A stretch of 36,349 nucleotides of DNA from Deltaproteobacteria bacterium (GCA_019313905.1 JAFDAI010000032.1:1-36349), one strand, 5' to 3'; shown: positions 16,997-25,156, counted from the stretch's first letter. The notes: a model not told the origin generated them from the sequence alone. A program made the numbers and translations.

Positions 16997-17723
16997 CAAA
17001 AATCTTTATATTATTAAAAAACATCAATACTCCTACAATCAAAAGGGCTATCAGTACCGCCTTTCTGACTGTTTCCTCATTCAAGCGGTGAAGCAGCCGC
17101 CTTCCGGTAAAAACTCCCAGGAAAGCCGTGATTATTAACGGTATGACCCACATTGCATGGCTCACATGAAAGGCGCCCCGGTACAGATACATACTGATGC
17201 GGGACATATCCACCATTATGGCAATGGCAGCAGCCGTAGCAACATACGCCTCTTTCTTTAGAAATGTGGAGATAAGGAACATACTTCGGATTGCCCCACC
17301 AACACCAATCAATCCCGAAGTCAAGCCTGAGACCAGGCCTCCAATTGCCAGAATGCTGTCCTTCTCCGGGATCTGAATGTTTGGTCTTAAAAGCGAATAA
17401 ATGGAAAATGTGACCAGAAATATGGAGAAAAGGATGGCAATCAAACCAACATCGACAGATCCAAAAATCCATGCTCCGACCAGTGCCGAAATCACGCTGG
17501 GAACCCCATAAACAATAACGAGGCGGAAGTTAATGCTCTTTCTCATAAGTGTGAACTTGCTCAGATTATTCGCAAAATGGAAGAACGCCACTAATACGAT
17601 GGCGGCCTTAATATCGATTATCATAGCCACAAATGGTGTGAGGATGGTGGCAGAACCAAATCCTGTAATGGTCGATATCATGGCTGCGGCAAATGCTATA
17701 ATCAGTACAAATACTAAATCCAT
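16989..17723 (-). CDS. TauE/SafE family permease (sulfite/organosulfonate exporter-like)
   Basis: This 244-aa, all-hydrophobic protein has about eight membrane segments arranged as two repeats. Family marks are GFGSATILTPFVAM in the first repeat and GLTSGLIGVGGAIRSMFLIS in the second, as in TauE/SafE (DUF81). Members export or import small sulfur-containing anions; the substrate here is unknown. CAGGAGA precedes the ATG. The gene lies downstream of padR on the same strand (81-bp gap) and could be its target, but it does not share an obvious operon with the metal genes. Confidence 0.9.
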   Translation of the reverse strand: MDLVFVLIIAFAAAMISTITGFGSATILTPFVAMIIDIKAAIVLVAFFHFANNLSKFTLMRKSINFRLVIVYGVPSVISALVGAWIFGSVDVGLIAILFSIFLVTFSIYSLLRPNIQIPEKDSILAIGGLVSGLTSGLIGVGGAIRSMFLISTFLKKEAYVATAAAIAIMVDMSRISMYLYRGAFHVSHAMWVIPLIITAFLGVFTGRRLLHRLNEETVRKAVLIALLIVGVLMFFNNIKIFES

Positions 17724-17804
17724 AAAAAATCTCCTGTCTTGACGATTCTCCCCCGCATTACCACTGCCTTACATCGTGCAGGTTTTATCCGGCTGGTGCA
17801 CTCA

Positions 17805-18128
17805 CTACGAATCTTCATTCTCAAATAACTCTCCAAAAAGCTCTTTGACTTTATTTTTTGCCTCTGAAAGGACGACGTTCCCCGAAGGTGTAATGCCGTA
17901 AAGCCTCCTGATCTTGCCTTTCACCAGTTCCTCTTCTGATTTCAAATATCCTTTCTTTTCCATGCGATGCAGAATCGGATAGAGTGTACCCGGACTCAAT
18001 TCGTATCCGTGCCTTCGAAGCTCCTCAATAATCCAGAGTCCGAAGATTTTTTCCTTTGATGCATGGTACAAAATATGCAACCTTATCAGTCCGCTAAACA
18101 GATCCCTGTCTAATCTTACTTTTTCCAT
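17805..18128 (-). CDS. PadR family transcriptional regulator
   Basis: This 107-aa protein is a PadR winged helix. It contains IFGLWIIEELRRHGYELSPGTLYPILHRMEKKGYLKSEEELVKGKIRRLYGITPSG, the diagnostic LSxGTLYPxLxRLExxG motif and wing. The short length fits the PadR-s1 subgroup, which dimerises through the C-terminal helix. PadR proteins usually repress neighbouring genes and are released by a ligand. A strong promoter lies ahead with a palindrome at its start site, suggesting autoregulation. The downstream TauE/SafE gene is the simplest regulated neighbour. Confidence 0.92.
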   Translation of the reverse strand: MEKVRLDRDLFSGLIRLHILYHASKEKIFGLWIIEELRRHGYELSPGTLYPILHRMEKKGYLKSEEELVKGKIRRLYGITPSGNVVLSEAKNKVKELFGELFENEDS

Positions 18129-18157
18129 TTTTGCTCCTGATTATCTAAATTCGATAT

Positions 18158-18208
18158 TGATAACCGTTATCGGATTACAATAATACAGGCGAGATTTAAA
18201 TCTGTCAA
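18158..18208 (-). promoter_or_regulatory. padR promoter with overlapping palindromic operator
   Basis: On the minus strand TTGACA (18208-18203), a 17-bp spacer and TATTAT (18185-18180) form a near-consensus sigma70 promoter. Just downstream of the expected start, TGATAAC-C-GTTATCG (18158-18172) is a 7-1-7 palindrome (GATAAC/GTTATC perfect). The spacer itself contains the 12-bp palindrome AGATTTAAATCT (18192-18203). The 7-1-7 site resembles a Fur box (12 of 14 positions) but could equally be the PadR operator. The gap 18209-18344 shows nothing else. Confidence 0.7.
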
Positions 18209-18344
18209 TCAAAATATTAAGAGAGGAATTGGTCATCTCGAATGGTGAGGCACCCATTCTGACTGAGAAGGCATGAAAATAGAGTCAAACCTGTATCAAT
18301 GAAACGCCCCATTAATGGAGGTACTCATTTTGAGATAATATTAT

Positions 18345-19097
18345 TCAGTTTCGGTATTGTGGCATTTCTCCCTGCCGGAATTTTTCTGCCCTCCGGGTTA
18401 ATATCCTGCTTATTATATGACGATAGGCAAAACGTTTGATAGAATTCATACCCGCAAGATTATCACCATATTTTGTGTAATAATCATCAGGCGTATCAAA
18501 AACACCCAGATCTTTCACAATGGAATCCTTCTGAATAAATGTATCTCCCTCTCCATCCCAATCGGTGTTGACGGTTGAAATGTCCGGGCAACTGATGCCC
18601 CATCCTACAGATTTTTTGTCTTGAGGGAAAAGCCTGCAAGCTGAATTGAGGTACTTCTGATCTACTATGACTCCCTCCAGAATTGCCCATCGGTCACCGG
18701 TAAAGGCCTCTACCCAGGCGTGGAGGACACCGTTTTTGATATGATGTTCATATATATGACGGGGGAATATTCCCTGTTGGACCTTTTTGTCGATCCGGAA
18801 AAAATGGAAACGACAAGGCACCGCCAACCCACGTAACAAAGCACCAAGAAGCGTACTCTTCGTATTACAGTGACCGATCCCATCCTTCAAGACCTGCGAT
18901 GCAGAAATTGAATCACTGCCACGGTTGTAGCCAAGAAGAATCCTGTCTCGAACATATAAATAGGCGGCTATTCGCTGCGCCTTGATGTCGCCTGCTACTT
19001 TCAGATCAGGAAGGACGTCTTGTATAGAAGGTGATTCGAAATCAAGTATGAGGGTTGGGGCTAAGTAAACTTCATCTTCTTTACGGTTTGTGCTCAT
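18345..19097 (-). CDS. Transglutaminase-like domain protein
   Basis: This 250-aa protein has no signal peptide. Its core contains the transglutaminase/protease-like triad in order: Cys in GIGHCNTKSTLLGALLRGLAVP, His in GVLHAWVEAF, and a following acidic segment in WAILEGVIVD. This is the minimal papain-like transglutaminase fold (transglut_core). Such domains cleave or cross-link peptides, and no substrate can be inferred. It lies 16 bp after the FeoC-like gene, at the distal end of the iron-uptake locus, so a link to that locus is suggested only by position. The start ATG has a poor ribosome binding site. Confidence 0.82.
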   Translation of the reverse strand: MSTNRKEDEVYLAPTLILDFESPSIQDVLPDLKVAGDIKAQRIAAYLYVRDRILLGYNRGSDSISASQVLKDGIGHCNTKSTLLGALLRGLAVPCRFHFFRIDKKVQQGIFPRHIYEHHIKNGVLHAWVEAFTGDRWAILEGVIVDQKYLNSACRLFPQDKKSVGWGISCPDISTVNTDWDGEGDTFIQKDSIVKDLGVFDTPDDYYTKYGDNLAGMNSIKRFAYRHIISRILTRRAEKFRQGEMPQYRN

Positions 19098-19113
19098 TAT
19101 GGTTTGCTATTTT

Positions 19114-19374
19114 TCATCTTCTCCGGCGTGTTTCGTTTAATATATAAGTCTCACCATTGAACCCACTTATACTGCTCCGGCTGTTCAGGTCCCGGCATAT
19201 GGGTGAATTGTCCGGATAGAAGAAACATTTTTCCTCAATTCTGAGTCTACCACAACCGACAAGAGTATCTAATGTTTCCTCTAACTCACTCTTGTCAACT
19301 TGCAACTTCAGTACTAATTCAAATATATTGAACCTTTTCTTTTCCTTAAATGCCTCCAAGATTTTTCCTGACAT
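19114..19374 (-). CDS. Small winged-helix protein, FeoC-like
   Basis: I start this 86-aa protein at ATG 19374 (Met-Ser-Gly-Lys), because GGAGG lies seven bases upstream; an in-frame ATG at 19404 would add ten residues without a good site. Residues 1-50 (KILEAFKEKKRFNIFELVLKLQVDKSELEETLDTLVGCGRLRIEEK) fit a compact winged helix with the length and rhythm of FeoC. FeoC is a small accessory that binds or stabilises FeoB. The tail has two cysteines (CFFYPDNSPIC) rather than the usual Fe-S cluster motif of FeoC. Position inside a feo locus supports the idea, but homology is by pattern only. It could instead be a DNA-binding regulator. Confidence 0.6.
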   Translation of the reverse strand: MSGKILEAFKEKKRFNIFELVLKLQVDKSELEETLDTLVGCGRLRIEEKCFFYPDNSPICRDLNSRSSISGFNGETYILNETRRRR

Positions 19375-19455
19375 GTTGTCCTCCTTTTGGCTGCCGGGAG
19401 CCAAAAGTCAGAACTCTGTTTAAGCTCCGACCCCTGGCTGCTGATCACCACTGGT

Positions 19456-20589
19456 TTAGAACTCTATCGCCAGTTTTGCGAAGACTTCGTTTACAGTATC
19501 CTCAACAGTAACACCGGCTTCATTTTCGTAATTGCTTTTGCGATATTCAAGCATGAGAGTGGTTGCAAAATCATCCTTTTCAAAGAGTGTATAGCTGGCT
19601 CCAACGGAACATCTGTTTTCTAAATGCCCATCCTGGTCACCGTCAATGTCATCATTAAAAGCCCCATAGCGTACAGCTATTTCCAGGGGGTCTATAACCT
19701 GAAATGCCGCCGCCGCGAACCAGGCGGATTCTTTATGCTCCTTGCCTACTATTTTTTCCCTTTTTGTGGCTCCGATATATTCTGCGTCCAGCGTAACTTT
19801 CCAGAATTCATAGTGAACTGTTCCGCCTAATGTCTCATTTCTTTCATCATTCCCCGGTTCAGAATCCCAATATGCAGACAGGAGCAGACCTTCTGCAGGC
19901 TCCATTGTAATGTTTGCAATAAATGAGGAAACATCATCATTATCCGGGATAACAACCTCGGCGCCAACTTCAGCCTCATCTAAATGTTCTATAAGTGTAT
20001 TTCCCCGATAGACTGTCGCCGAAATATCGAGTCCCAGAATTCCGGGTACAAATCCGACAGTAGCGCCCGTTTTGGCAATCTCATAACAATCCTGTGTGAT
20101 GGTATCGCTGATCAGATGGCTTTCAAACACGCCAAAGGGCTGGCCTCTTTTTCCGCCTACGAAGTAAAGAGGAAATCCCTCTTTTTGTATGGTAATTGTT
20201 GCCTCATCCCAGAAGACACGGTCATCATCATCAAGATTCTCGCCTTTGAGGATAAAATTACCCGTTACATATTCATGAAAACATACTTCCAACCCAAGCT
20301 CCGCCGCGCCTATATTAAGGTCGGAGGAGGAATCGCTGTTTTTATCCTCAACATCCCTTGGATCAGTATAGCTGTAATCCAGTTCAATCGCCCCGGAAAG
20401 GGTTACACAATCCAGCCACTCACCAAGTTTACCGGATTCCCCGGCTTTCTCCAGTCTTTCATTCAGCTCATTAATTTTATGCTCGAGATCATAATTAGAC
20501 ATAGCGCTGAAAGCTGCCTGCGCACCTATCCACATGCTTATACAGAAGATACAGATCAATAAGGTCAAACTTCTCTTAATCAATTTCAT
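19456..20589 (-). CDS. LbtU-family outer-membrane porin (iron/siderophore uptake type)
   Basis: This 377-aa protein has a signal peptide (to about residue 28, MWIGAQAAFSA). A short periplasmic helix follows (LEHKINELNERLEKAGES), and then many amphipathic beta strands typical of a 16-stranded-type barrel. It ends in a terminal aromatic residue (KLAIEF), the beta-barrel assembly signal. Phrases such as YFVGGKRGQPFGVFESHLISDTIT and YGAFNDD match LbtU-like porins; Legionella LbtU imports the siderophore legiobactin. It is therefore an outer-membrane channel, fitting a Gram-negative cell. In this locus it may let iron or an iron chelate into the periplasm for FeoB. GGAGGAG precedes the ATG. A pair of CATGATCA repeats lies upstream. 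Confidence 0.85.
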   Translation of the reverse strand: MKLIKRSLTLLICIFCISMWIGAQAAFSAMSNYDLEHKINELNERLEKAGESGKLGEWLDCVTLSGAIELDYSYTDPRDVEDKNSDSSSDLNIGAAELGLEVCFHEYVTGNFILKGENLDDDDRVFWDEATITIQKEGFPLYFVGGKRGQPFGVFESHLISDTITQDCYEIAKTGATVGFVPGILGLDISATVYRGNTLIEHLDEAEVGAEVVIPDNDDVSSFIANITMEPAEGLLLSAYWDSEPGNDERNETLGGTVHYEFWKVTLDAEYIGATKREKIVGKEHKESAWFAAAAFQVIDPLEIAVRYGAFNDDIDGDQDGHLENRCSVGASYTLFEKDDFATTLMLEYRKSNYENEAGVTVEDTVNEVFAKLAIEF

Positions 20590-20638
20590 TTATTTTCACT
20601 CCTCCATTATAGTTAATTTGAAGAATATGTTCAGATCA

Positions 20639-20661
20639 CATGATCAGACTTGTCATGATCA
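20639..20661. promoter_or_regulatory. Paired CATGATCA repeats upstream of the porin gene
   Basis: CATGATCA occurs at 20639-20646 and 20654-20661 (15-bp period), each holding the palindrome TGATCA. They lie about 50-70 bp before the porin start and may be operator half-sites. The rest of the gap to 20859 holds short stems (for example GCCT/AGGC before a T run on the minus strand near 20745-20760) that may terminate transcription from the DUF4198 gene. Confidence 0.35.
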
Positions 20662-20859
20662 TCAACATATGCTTTTTTCTTATTATTTTTCATTTTTCGC
20701 TTTGTATTTTTACTTTGACATTTCCTAAAAGAGTTCCTAATATAAAAAAGGCCTAAGAAGGCAAAGGACTTCCCTTCGGGGAACATTGTCTTTGAGGGCT
20801 TCGATGGGTCTGCGAGGGGGTAGGCCGCCAAACCTTTTCCCCCTTGCTGACCCTTCCGG

Positions 20860-21681
20860 TTACTTCATATCAAGTGCCTGAACCCAGATGACCGCATCCT
20901 GGGAGAGTTCCTTTCCGTTGTGCTTGAGATCTCCACCCGCGCCAAGGGCGGCAAAACCCCACCAACCAGCCTTCGGGATACCAAAAACAAAAACACCATT
21001 TACATCTGCCTTGATTGTTTGTGTAATCATGGCATCGTGAGGCGCTTCCACTTTTGCCTCTTTTACAAAAGCATTACCCTCAACGTCATGATTCAGGTAT
21101 TCAACCTCAATCTCGGCGCCGGGAACCGGTTTGCCGCCGCAGGTAACAACTCCTCGGAAGACATTACCGACCCACAGGGCATAAGGCTTGTCCAGGGGAA
21201 CAATCTCCACAGGAAGAGGATCGCCTACCGGAGCATCCCAGTCAGTCGGTGCGCCGGCCACATTGAATATGACCTTGGTGCAGTGCTGGATATAAACATC
21301 CTCCGACCCTTCATAATAGGGCGCGGGAACAAAGTAGAAGATATAGTCGCCCATTCCCCTGAGCCTCACACCGGCCTCATAAGCCTTTCCCTTATTGGTA
21401 ATACTGGCGAAGATGATCGGCTTCAAGTCCTTGAGAAGGTCTTTTTTCTTCTCCTTGTGCATGACGCCAAAGGCAACCGGCGGATGGATCTTCCCCTTAT
21501 CATCCTTGCCGATATCCATGGTATGACCCGCCTCAAACGGATGGGTAAACACCAGTTTGAGATTCATCTTTCTTGACTTCGGCACGCTGTCCGGACTGTA
21601 AATCATCTGAAAATGTGCATAGGCCGGAACACTCAGCACAAATGCCAGGATCATGGATAACACCACTACAAATTTCTTCAT
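20860..21681 (-). CDS. DUF4198 periplasmic protein, predicted metal-uptake accessory with N-terminal His
   Basis: This 273-aa protein has a clear signal peptide (MKKFVVVLSMILAFVLSVPAYA) with cleavage after AYA. That leaves a mature chain starting His-Phe-Gln-Met. The mature protein has a DUF4198 layout: beta-rich N-terminal part with HTMDIG and HPPVAFG, then a C-terminal carboxypeptidase-like beta sandwich (GKPVPGAEIEVEYLN ... ADVNGVFVFGIPKAGWWGF). DUF4198 proteins accompany nickel/cobalt ECF-type and other metal transporters as presumed periplasmic metal binders. Here the neighbours are FeoAB and a porin, so iron is the natural guess. An exposed N-terminal His could help coordinate metal. 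AAGGAGG precedes the ATG. Confidence 0.85.
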   Translation of the reverse strand: MKKFVVVLSMILAFVLSVPAYAHFQMIYSPDSVPKSRKMNLKLVFTHPFEAGHTMDIGKDDKGKIHPPVAFGVMHKEKKKDLLKDLKPIIFASITNKGKAYEAGVRLRGMGDYIFYFVPAPYYEGSEDVYIQHCTKVIFNVAGAPTDWDAPVGDPLPVEIVPLDKPYALWVGNVFRGVVTCGGKPVPGAEIEVEYLNHDVEGNAFVKEAKVEAPHDAMITQTIKADVNGVFVFGIPKAGWWGFAALGAGGDLKHNGKELSQDAVIWVQALDMK

Positions 21682-21701
21682 ATTCTCCTCCTTGAAATAT
21701 T

Positions 21702-21731
21702 AGTTTAAAGTTTAAAGTCTCGAGTTTAAAG
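21702..21731. repeat. Three GTTTAAAG direct repeats
   Basis: GTTTAAAG appears three times between 21702 and 21731, two overlapping in tandem and one after TCTCGA. The cluster lies in the 60-bp gap between the small periplasmic gene and the DUF4198 gene. Its role is unknown. Confidence 0.4.
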
Positions 21732-21741
21732 TTACGAGCAT

Positions 21742-22065
21742 CTACTCTGTAATATCCTTACCATCTACCTCAACGGCATGACCGGGACCTGCGTCAAATA
21801 TGACTTTGTAAGGCACGCCGGGCTTTTTAAAGTTGAACTCACTGTCTTCGTTCATCTTCCCCTTTGTAAGTACCTTGCCGCTTTTATCCTGCACCGTCAT
21901 TTCGACTCCGGCGCCTGACGAGCCATCAGAAAAAGCACCTTCGCATGTTATCGTTCCGTCCCCATTGTCATAACAGGAACAGAGCGGTGTATGAGCAAAG
22001 GCTATAGTGGTTAGAAAGAGCATCACCACAAGGATCCCAAACGAACAGGTAAAAAACCTTTTCAC
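21742..22065 (-). CDS. Small periplasmic protein with N-terminal His and Cys-pair, feo-linked
   Basis: This 107-aa protein starts at GTG (22065) with AGGAGG eight bases before. A signal peptide ends FLTTIAFA; predicted cleavage leaves a mature chain starting His-Thr-Pro-Leu-Cys-Ser-Cys. The mature part has CSCYDNGDGTITCEGAFSDGSSGAGVEM, then a small beta-sandwich pattern (VQDKSGKVLTKGKMNEDSEFNFKKPG) and ends PGHAVEVDGKDITE. This looks like the small NikL-like or carboxypeptidase-regulatory-like partners that sit beside DUF4198 in metal uptake loci. Three cysteines and two histidines are available for metal binding. It lies between feoB and the DUF4198 gene on the same strand. Confidence 0.8.
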   Translation of the reverse strand: MKRFFTCSFGILVVMLFLTTIAFAHTPLCSCYDNGDGTITCEGAFSDGSSGAGVEMTVQDKSGKVLTKGKMNEDSEFNFKKPGVPYKVIFDAGPGHAVEVDGKDITE

Positions 22066-22100
22066 AATCTATCACCTCCTTTCTATTTGTTTTTAATATT

Positions 22101-22178
22101 GGATTCCCGCTTCCCAATCGGGTCGGGGACAAGCTTCGCCTGCCTGTGCAACGGCAGACAGGCGGGGATGACGAATCC
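22101..22178. repeat. Nested inverted repeat (REP-like)
   Basis: CGCCTGCCTG (22137-22146) pairs with CAGACAGGCG (22155-22164) with one mismatch. GGATTC (22101-22106) and GAATCC (22173-22178) enclose it as an outer arm. It lies in the gap between the feoB membrane gene and the small periplasmic gene and looks like a dispersed palindromic repeat. It could also attenuate transcription through the locus. Confidence 0.5.
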
Positions 22179-22228
22179 ACGACAAAATTCACCATCGTTC
22201 TTGCTGACAGATGAACGCTTACGTTACT

Positions 22229-24067
22229 TTAAATATATTCTTCTGACATCTCCTTGTTTTTGATAAGTCCCAAGGCTACTGTAACAATCAAAGCAAGCAC
22301 ATAAAAAGCTATCATCGCCTGCATCCCGCTGAGGCCAAGCAGGTTTCCACCGGCAAAGACGAGAACCGCAATCATGGAACCTAAAACTATGGGATAGAAT
22401 GTCGCAAAAAGAGCCCATTTTGTGCTGCCGGATTCCAGCCTGACCATAAGTAGTGTGGGAATACACGGAGGATACATGGTCATAAACAGTATGATTGCTA
22501 GGGCATGAAGGGGCGTCCAGTCTTTCTCCTTCTCTTTCATTCTGTCTCCAAGAGCTTTCTTTTCTTCTCCCGGAGGACTCTGATAGATGCTTCCCAGGGT
22601 TGCCACACTGTTCTCCTTGGCCGCAAAGGCGCTGATCAGGCCGATATTTATCCGCCAGTTAAACCCCGCATATCTTGTTACCGGTTCTAAAGAACGCCCT
22701 ATGCGCCCCATAACACTCCCTATGATGGTTTCTTCCTTGATATCCCTTTTAATCCTGTTCCTTTCCCTGTTCAGCTTTTTATATTCCTTATTAACCTTCA
22801 GGGCATAGTTGTCCTTCACCGTTTTTCCGTCAATCTTATATTTGCCCCTTTTTACGATCTTAAAGAATTCGCCGTTTCTTTCACTGAACTTCTCATCAAC
22901 AGACCTTTTTGCTTCCTTGCTTTTTGCACCCATCTTCGCCTTTTTGTAATCATCCCGGTAAATCGCAAATTCAGTCAATTTTGACCCCTCGAGAATCTTC
23001 GCATATGGGTTATCCTTGCCTATCTTATTGAAAAAGGCCTGGATTTGATGGTTGGTCTGGTTTTCATAATAGAACTTTCTATCCTTGCCTATTCCGGGAA
23101 ATGTCATAAGGAGATAGACAATCAATACAACCACCATAACAATGGTTATGATCTTTTTGACGAAAAGCCATGTTCGCTCCAGGCAGCGGCGTAAAACGCC
23201 CTGTACTGTAGGCAGATGATAGACGGGCATCTCCAGGACAAAGGGCGCGGTCTCTGTTTTCCTGAGCAGGGTAAGACTCAGGATTTTGGCCACGGAGAGG
23301 GCTATGATAATGGTGATCGTTGATATAAAAAACATTATAATTCCCTTGTACGCGGAGAAAAACATGCCCACAAGGAGTATATAGAGGGGAATCTTGGCCA
23401 GACAATTCATGAGAGGACAGATCAGGATGGTTGCCAGTTTCGCCCTTTCATCCTTGATTGTACGGCACGCCATTACACCCGGTATCGCGCACCCGCCTAC
23501 AAAAACACCGCTCAATATCATTGGCAGAGCGGATTGCCCGTGCAGACCGTAATATCTGAAGACACGATCCAGGAGAAAGGCTACTCTGGCCATATAGCCC
23601 GAATCTTCCATGATGGCTATGAGGGCGAACAATATAATGAAGATGGGTATGTAATTTAACACCGCCGCGATCCCGTCAACAACTCCAAGGCTTATGGTTC
23701 TGAGTAAAGGATCAAAAACAAATCCCGGTGATGGGAGTATGGATGCAATGAAATCCCGGAAGGCGGCAAGAATGGGCCACGTGTAGGCGGTAATCTTATA
23801 GCCCTGAACTATGGACAACTCATAAAAAAGATAGATGACTCCAAGGAGGATGATGGGTCCCAAAAACCTGTGGCAGACGACCTGGTCGATCCTGTCCGTC
23901 AAGGTCCTGTAAATTTCTTTCTCACGTTTAACGGTGAGTTCCACGATCTTTTCGGCGGTCTGATAGCGCTTCTGCGCAATTACCTTTTCCGGTGTCGTCC
24001 CCTGCTGCGACAGGAACTTTTCCCTCTCGATTTCAGCGTGGTTTAGAATGTCCCTCTCCATTTCCAT
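22229..24067 (-). CDS. feoB: FeoB membrane (permease) protein, separated from its G domain
   Basis: This 612-aa protein corresponds to the C-terminal two thirds of FeoB. It opens with the linker helix (ERDILNHAEIEREKFL...RYQTAEKIVE), then TLTDRIDQVVCHRFLGPIILLGVIYLFYEL. Membrane segments carry the Gate motifs SGVFVGGCAIPGVMACRTIKDERAKL and AAKENSVATLGSIYQ, both with FeoB-type Cys/Gly patterns. A charged loop of about 130 residues (GKDRKFYYENQTNHQ to KRDIKEETIIG) is inserted between the two core repeats. It starts 1 bp after the GTPase gene (TAG-T-ATG) in another frame, with GAGG upstream, so the two halves are translationally coupled. FeoB imports Fe(II) across the inner membrane. Confidence 0.93.
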   Translation of the reverse strand: MEMERDILNHAEIEREKFLSQQGTTPEKVIAQKRYQTAEKIVELTVKREKEIYRTLTDRIDQVVCHRFLGPIILLGVIYLFYELSIVQGYKITAYTWPILAAFRDFIASILPSPGFVFDPLLRTISLGVVDGIAAVLNYIPIFIILFALIAIMEDSGYMARVAFLLDRVFRYYGLHGQSALPMILSGVFVGGCAIPGVMACRTIKDERAKLATILICPLMNCLAKIPLYILLVGMFFSAYKGIIMFFISTITIIIALSVAKILSLTLLRKTETAPFVLEMPVYHLPTVQGVLRRCLERTWLFVKKIITIVMVVVLIVYLLMTFPGIGKDRKFYYENQTNHQIQAFFNKIGKDNPYAKILEGSKLTEFAIYRDDYKKAKMGAKSKEAKRSVDEKFSERNGEFFKIVKRGKYKIDGKTVKDNYALKVNKEYKKLNRERNRIKRDIKEETIIGSVMGRIGRSLEPVTRYAGFNWRINIGLISAFAAKENSVATLGSIYQSPPGEEKKALGDRMKEKEKDWTPLHALAIILFMTMYPPCIPTLLMVRLESGSTKWALFATFYPIVLGSMIAVLVFAGGNLLGLSGMQAMIAFYVLALIVTVALGLIKNKEMSEEYI

Positions 24068-24068
24068 A

Positions 24069-24812
24069 CTAACTTTCCTCTACTTTCTGAACAAGTCTGC
24101 GCGCCTCGCTGTCATTCTCCATAAGTTTCACCGCCAGCCATCGTGCCGGATACCGGGCGGAGATCTTCGGATCTTCCGAAAGCCTCTTTTCGAGAGGCAT
24201 TAGAATTGATTCCAGTTCCTCTCCATAATCGACGCGAAAGGAGCCCTTCTCACGCGACATGCCAAGGCAGGCGCTGCAGCCCATACAAGCCACTCCATAA
24301 CCCGTTTGAAGGCCGTCCTCCTTATAGGTATTCAGAATAGCATCCTTGAGTTTCTCTCCACCTCTGCCCTTCTTTCCCACCGTGGAAACTACTGTCGCCC
24401 CCAGCAGTTCGCTCAATTTGTATGTGTCGATTTTCATGCCACGGCCCTCCGCCACATCCATCATATTCAATGCAACAACCAGAGGAATTCCCATCTCATC
24501 AAGTTGAAACGTCAGATAGAGATTGCGTTCAAGATTTGTGGCATCAACTATATCAAGCACAGCGGCGGGCTTTTCATGGAGCAGAAAATCCCTGGCAACC
24601 CTCTCCTCCTGGCTGTACGAAGTGAGGCTGTAAGTCCCCGGAAGATCAACCAGTGTCACAGTATCCCCCTGGTAGCTGTATCTTCCGATTTTCTTTTCCA
24701 CGGTTACACCGGGATAGTTGGCCACATGCTGCCTTGCCCCCGTGAGCATATTGAAAATAGTGGATTTGCCGGAATTGGGCTGACCGGCCACAGCCACGAT
24801 TATCTCTTTCAT
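24069..24812 (-). CDS. feoB: FeoB GTPase domain protein (N-terminal half of a split FeoB)
   Basis: This 247-aa protein is the cytoplasmic G domain of FeoB. Motifs: G1 GQPNSGKST (residues 10-18), G2 region YPGVTVEKK, G3 DLPGTYSL, G4 NMMDVAEG. The guanine-dissociation-inhibitor-like helical domain follows, ending in YPARWLAVKLMEND. A CMGCSACLG cluster lies within the helical part, as in some anaerobe FeoB. In most bacteria this domain is fused to the permease; here a TAG stop separates them and the next frame begins one base later. The start overlaps the feoA stop as ATGA. The split could be natural or a single-base frameshift at about 24066-24071. Confidence 0.92.
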   Translation of the reverse strand: MKEIIVAVAGQPNSGKSTIFNMLTGARQHVANYPGVTVEKKIGRYSYQGDTVTLVDLPGTYSLTSYSQEERVARDFLLHEKPAAVLDIVDATNLERNLYLTFQLDEMGIPLVVALNMMDVAEGRGMKIDTYKLSELLGATVVSTVGKKGRGGEKLKDAILNTYKEDGLQTGYGVACMGCSACLGMSREKGSFRVDYGEELESILMPLEKRLSEDPKISARYPARWLAVKLMENDSEARRLVQKVEES

Positions 24813-25033
24813 AATTCCTCTACCTCCACACCTTTGGCCTCATGGTGACGTATTCCGACGTGATATCCCCTCAGCAAAAGGTCAACAGGATCAACCAAGG
24901 GTGCATTGCGGACAATTTTTACCTTTGTTCCCGGCATAAAACCCATATCCATCAAACGCTGTCCGGTAGCGCCATCCAGATTTACATCCACGATTCGGCA
25001 CTCTTGGCCGGGTTTAATGTCATTCAGAGTCAT
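24809..25033 (-). CDS. feoA: FeoA (SH3-like ferrous iron transport accessory)
   Basis: This 74-aa protein has the FeoA SH3-like beta fold: TLNDIKPGQECRIVDVNLDGATGQRLMDMGFMPGTKVKIVRNAPLVDPVDLLLRGYHVGIRHHEAKGVEV. It is full length and matches the family consensus LMDMGFxPGxxVxVVRxAPLxDPxxxxxxGYxxxLR. FeoA interacts with FeoB. AGGAGG precedes the ATG. Its stop overlaps the feoB GTPase ATG by four bases, and a DtxR-like box lies about 110 bp upstream, after a GGTGGCAT hairpin. Confidence 0.96.
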   Translation of the reverse strand: MTLNDIKPGQECRIVDVNLDGATGQRLMDMGFMPGTKVKIVRNAPLVDPVDLLLRGYHVGIRHHEAKGVEVEEL

Positions 25034-25087
25034 AATATCCTCCTATAGAAAAGCGCTTACGCCATCAGTCGCCAGCTTTTAGCAAAC

Positions 25088-25108
25088 GGTGGCATATAAA
25101 ATGCCACC
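25088..25108. terminator. Hairpin between the two feoA genes
   Basis: GGTGGCAT (25088-25095) and ATGCCACC (25101-25108) form a perfect 8-bp stem with a 5-nt loop. It lies between the iron box and feoA, in the mRNA leader. No T run follows, so a pause, attenuator or REP-like role is as likely as termination. Confidence 0.45.
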
Positions 25109-25142
25109 CTACAATTGATAATGTTAGAGTAATGGTATTTTA

Positions 25143-25156
25143 TTAGATATACCTAA
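25143..25156 (-). promoter_or_regulatory. DtxR-like box upstream of feoA (proximal)
   Basis: TTAGATATACCTAA is a 14-bp palindrome with one mismatch and is followed by CTTATTG, as at the second site. The same sequence is found at the regulator promoter (26094-26107). It lies in the gap 25034-25197 and probably controls feoA-feoB. Confidence 0.7.

Noticed and set aside
20631-20831. Minus-strand 66-codon ORF in the gap before the porin gene
   Set aside because: Composition is unlike a protein (Lys/Asn-rich tail), there is no ribosome binding site, and it covers the likely terminator and the porin promoter region.
24060-24075. feoB as a pseudogene by frameshift
   Set aside because: Both halves are intact, the break falls at the domain border, the ATG follows the stop by one base and a ribosome binding site is present. 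A sequencing error is still possible, so it is kept as a check under findings, not annotated as pseudogene.
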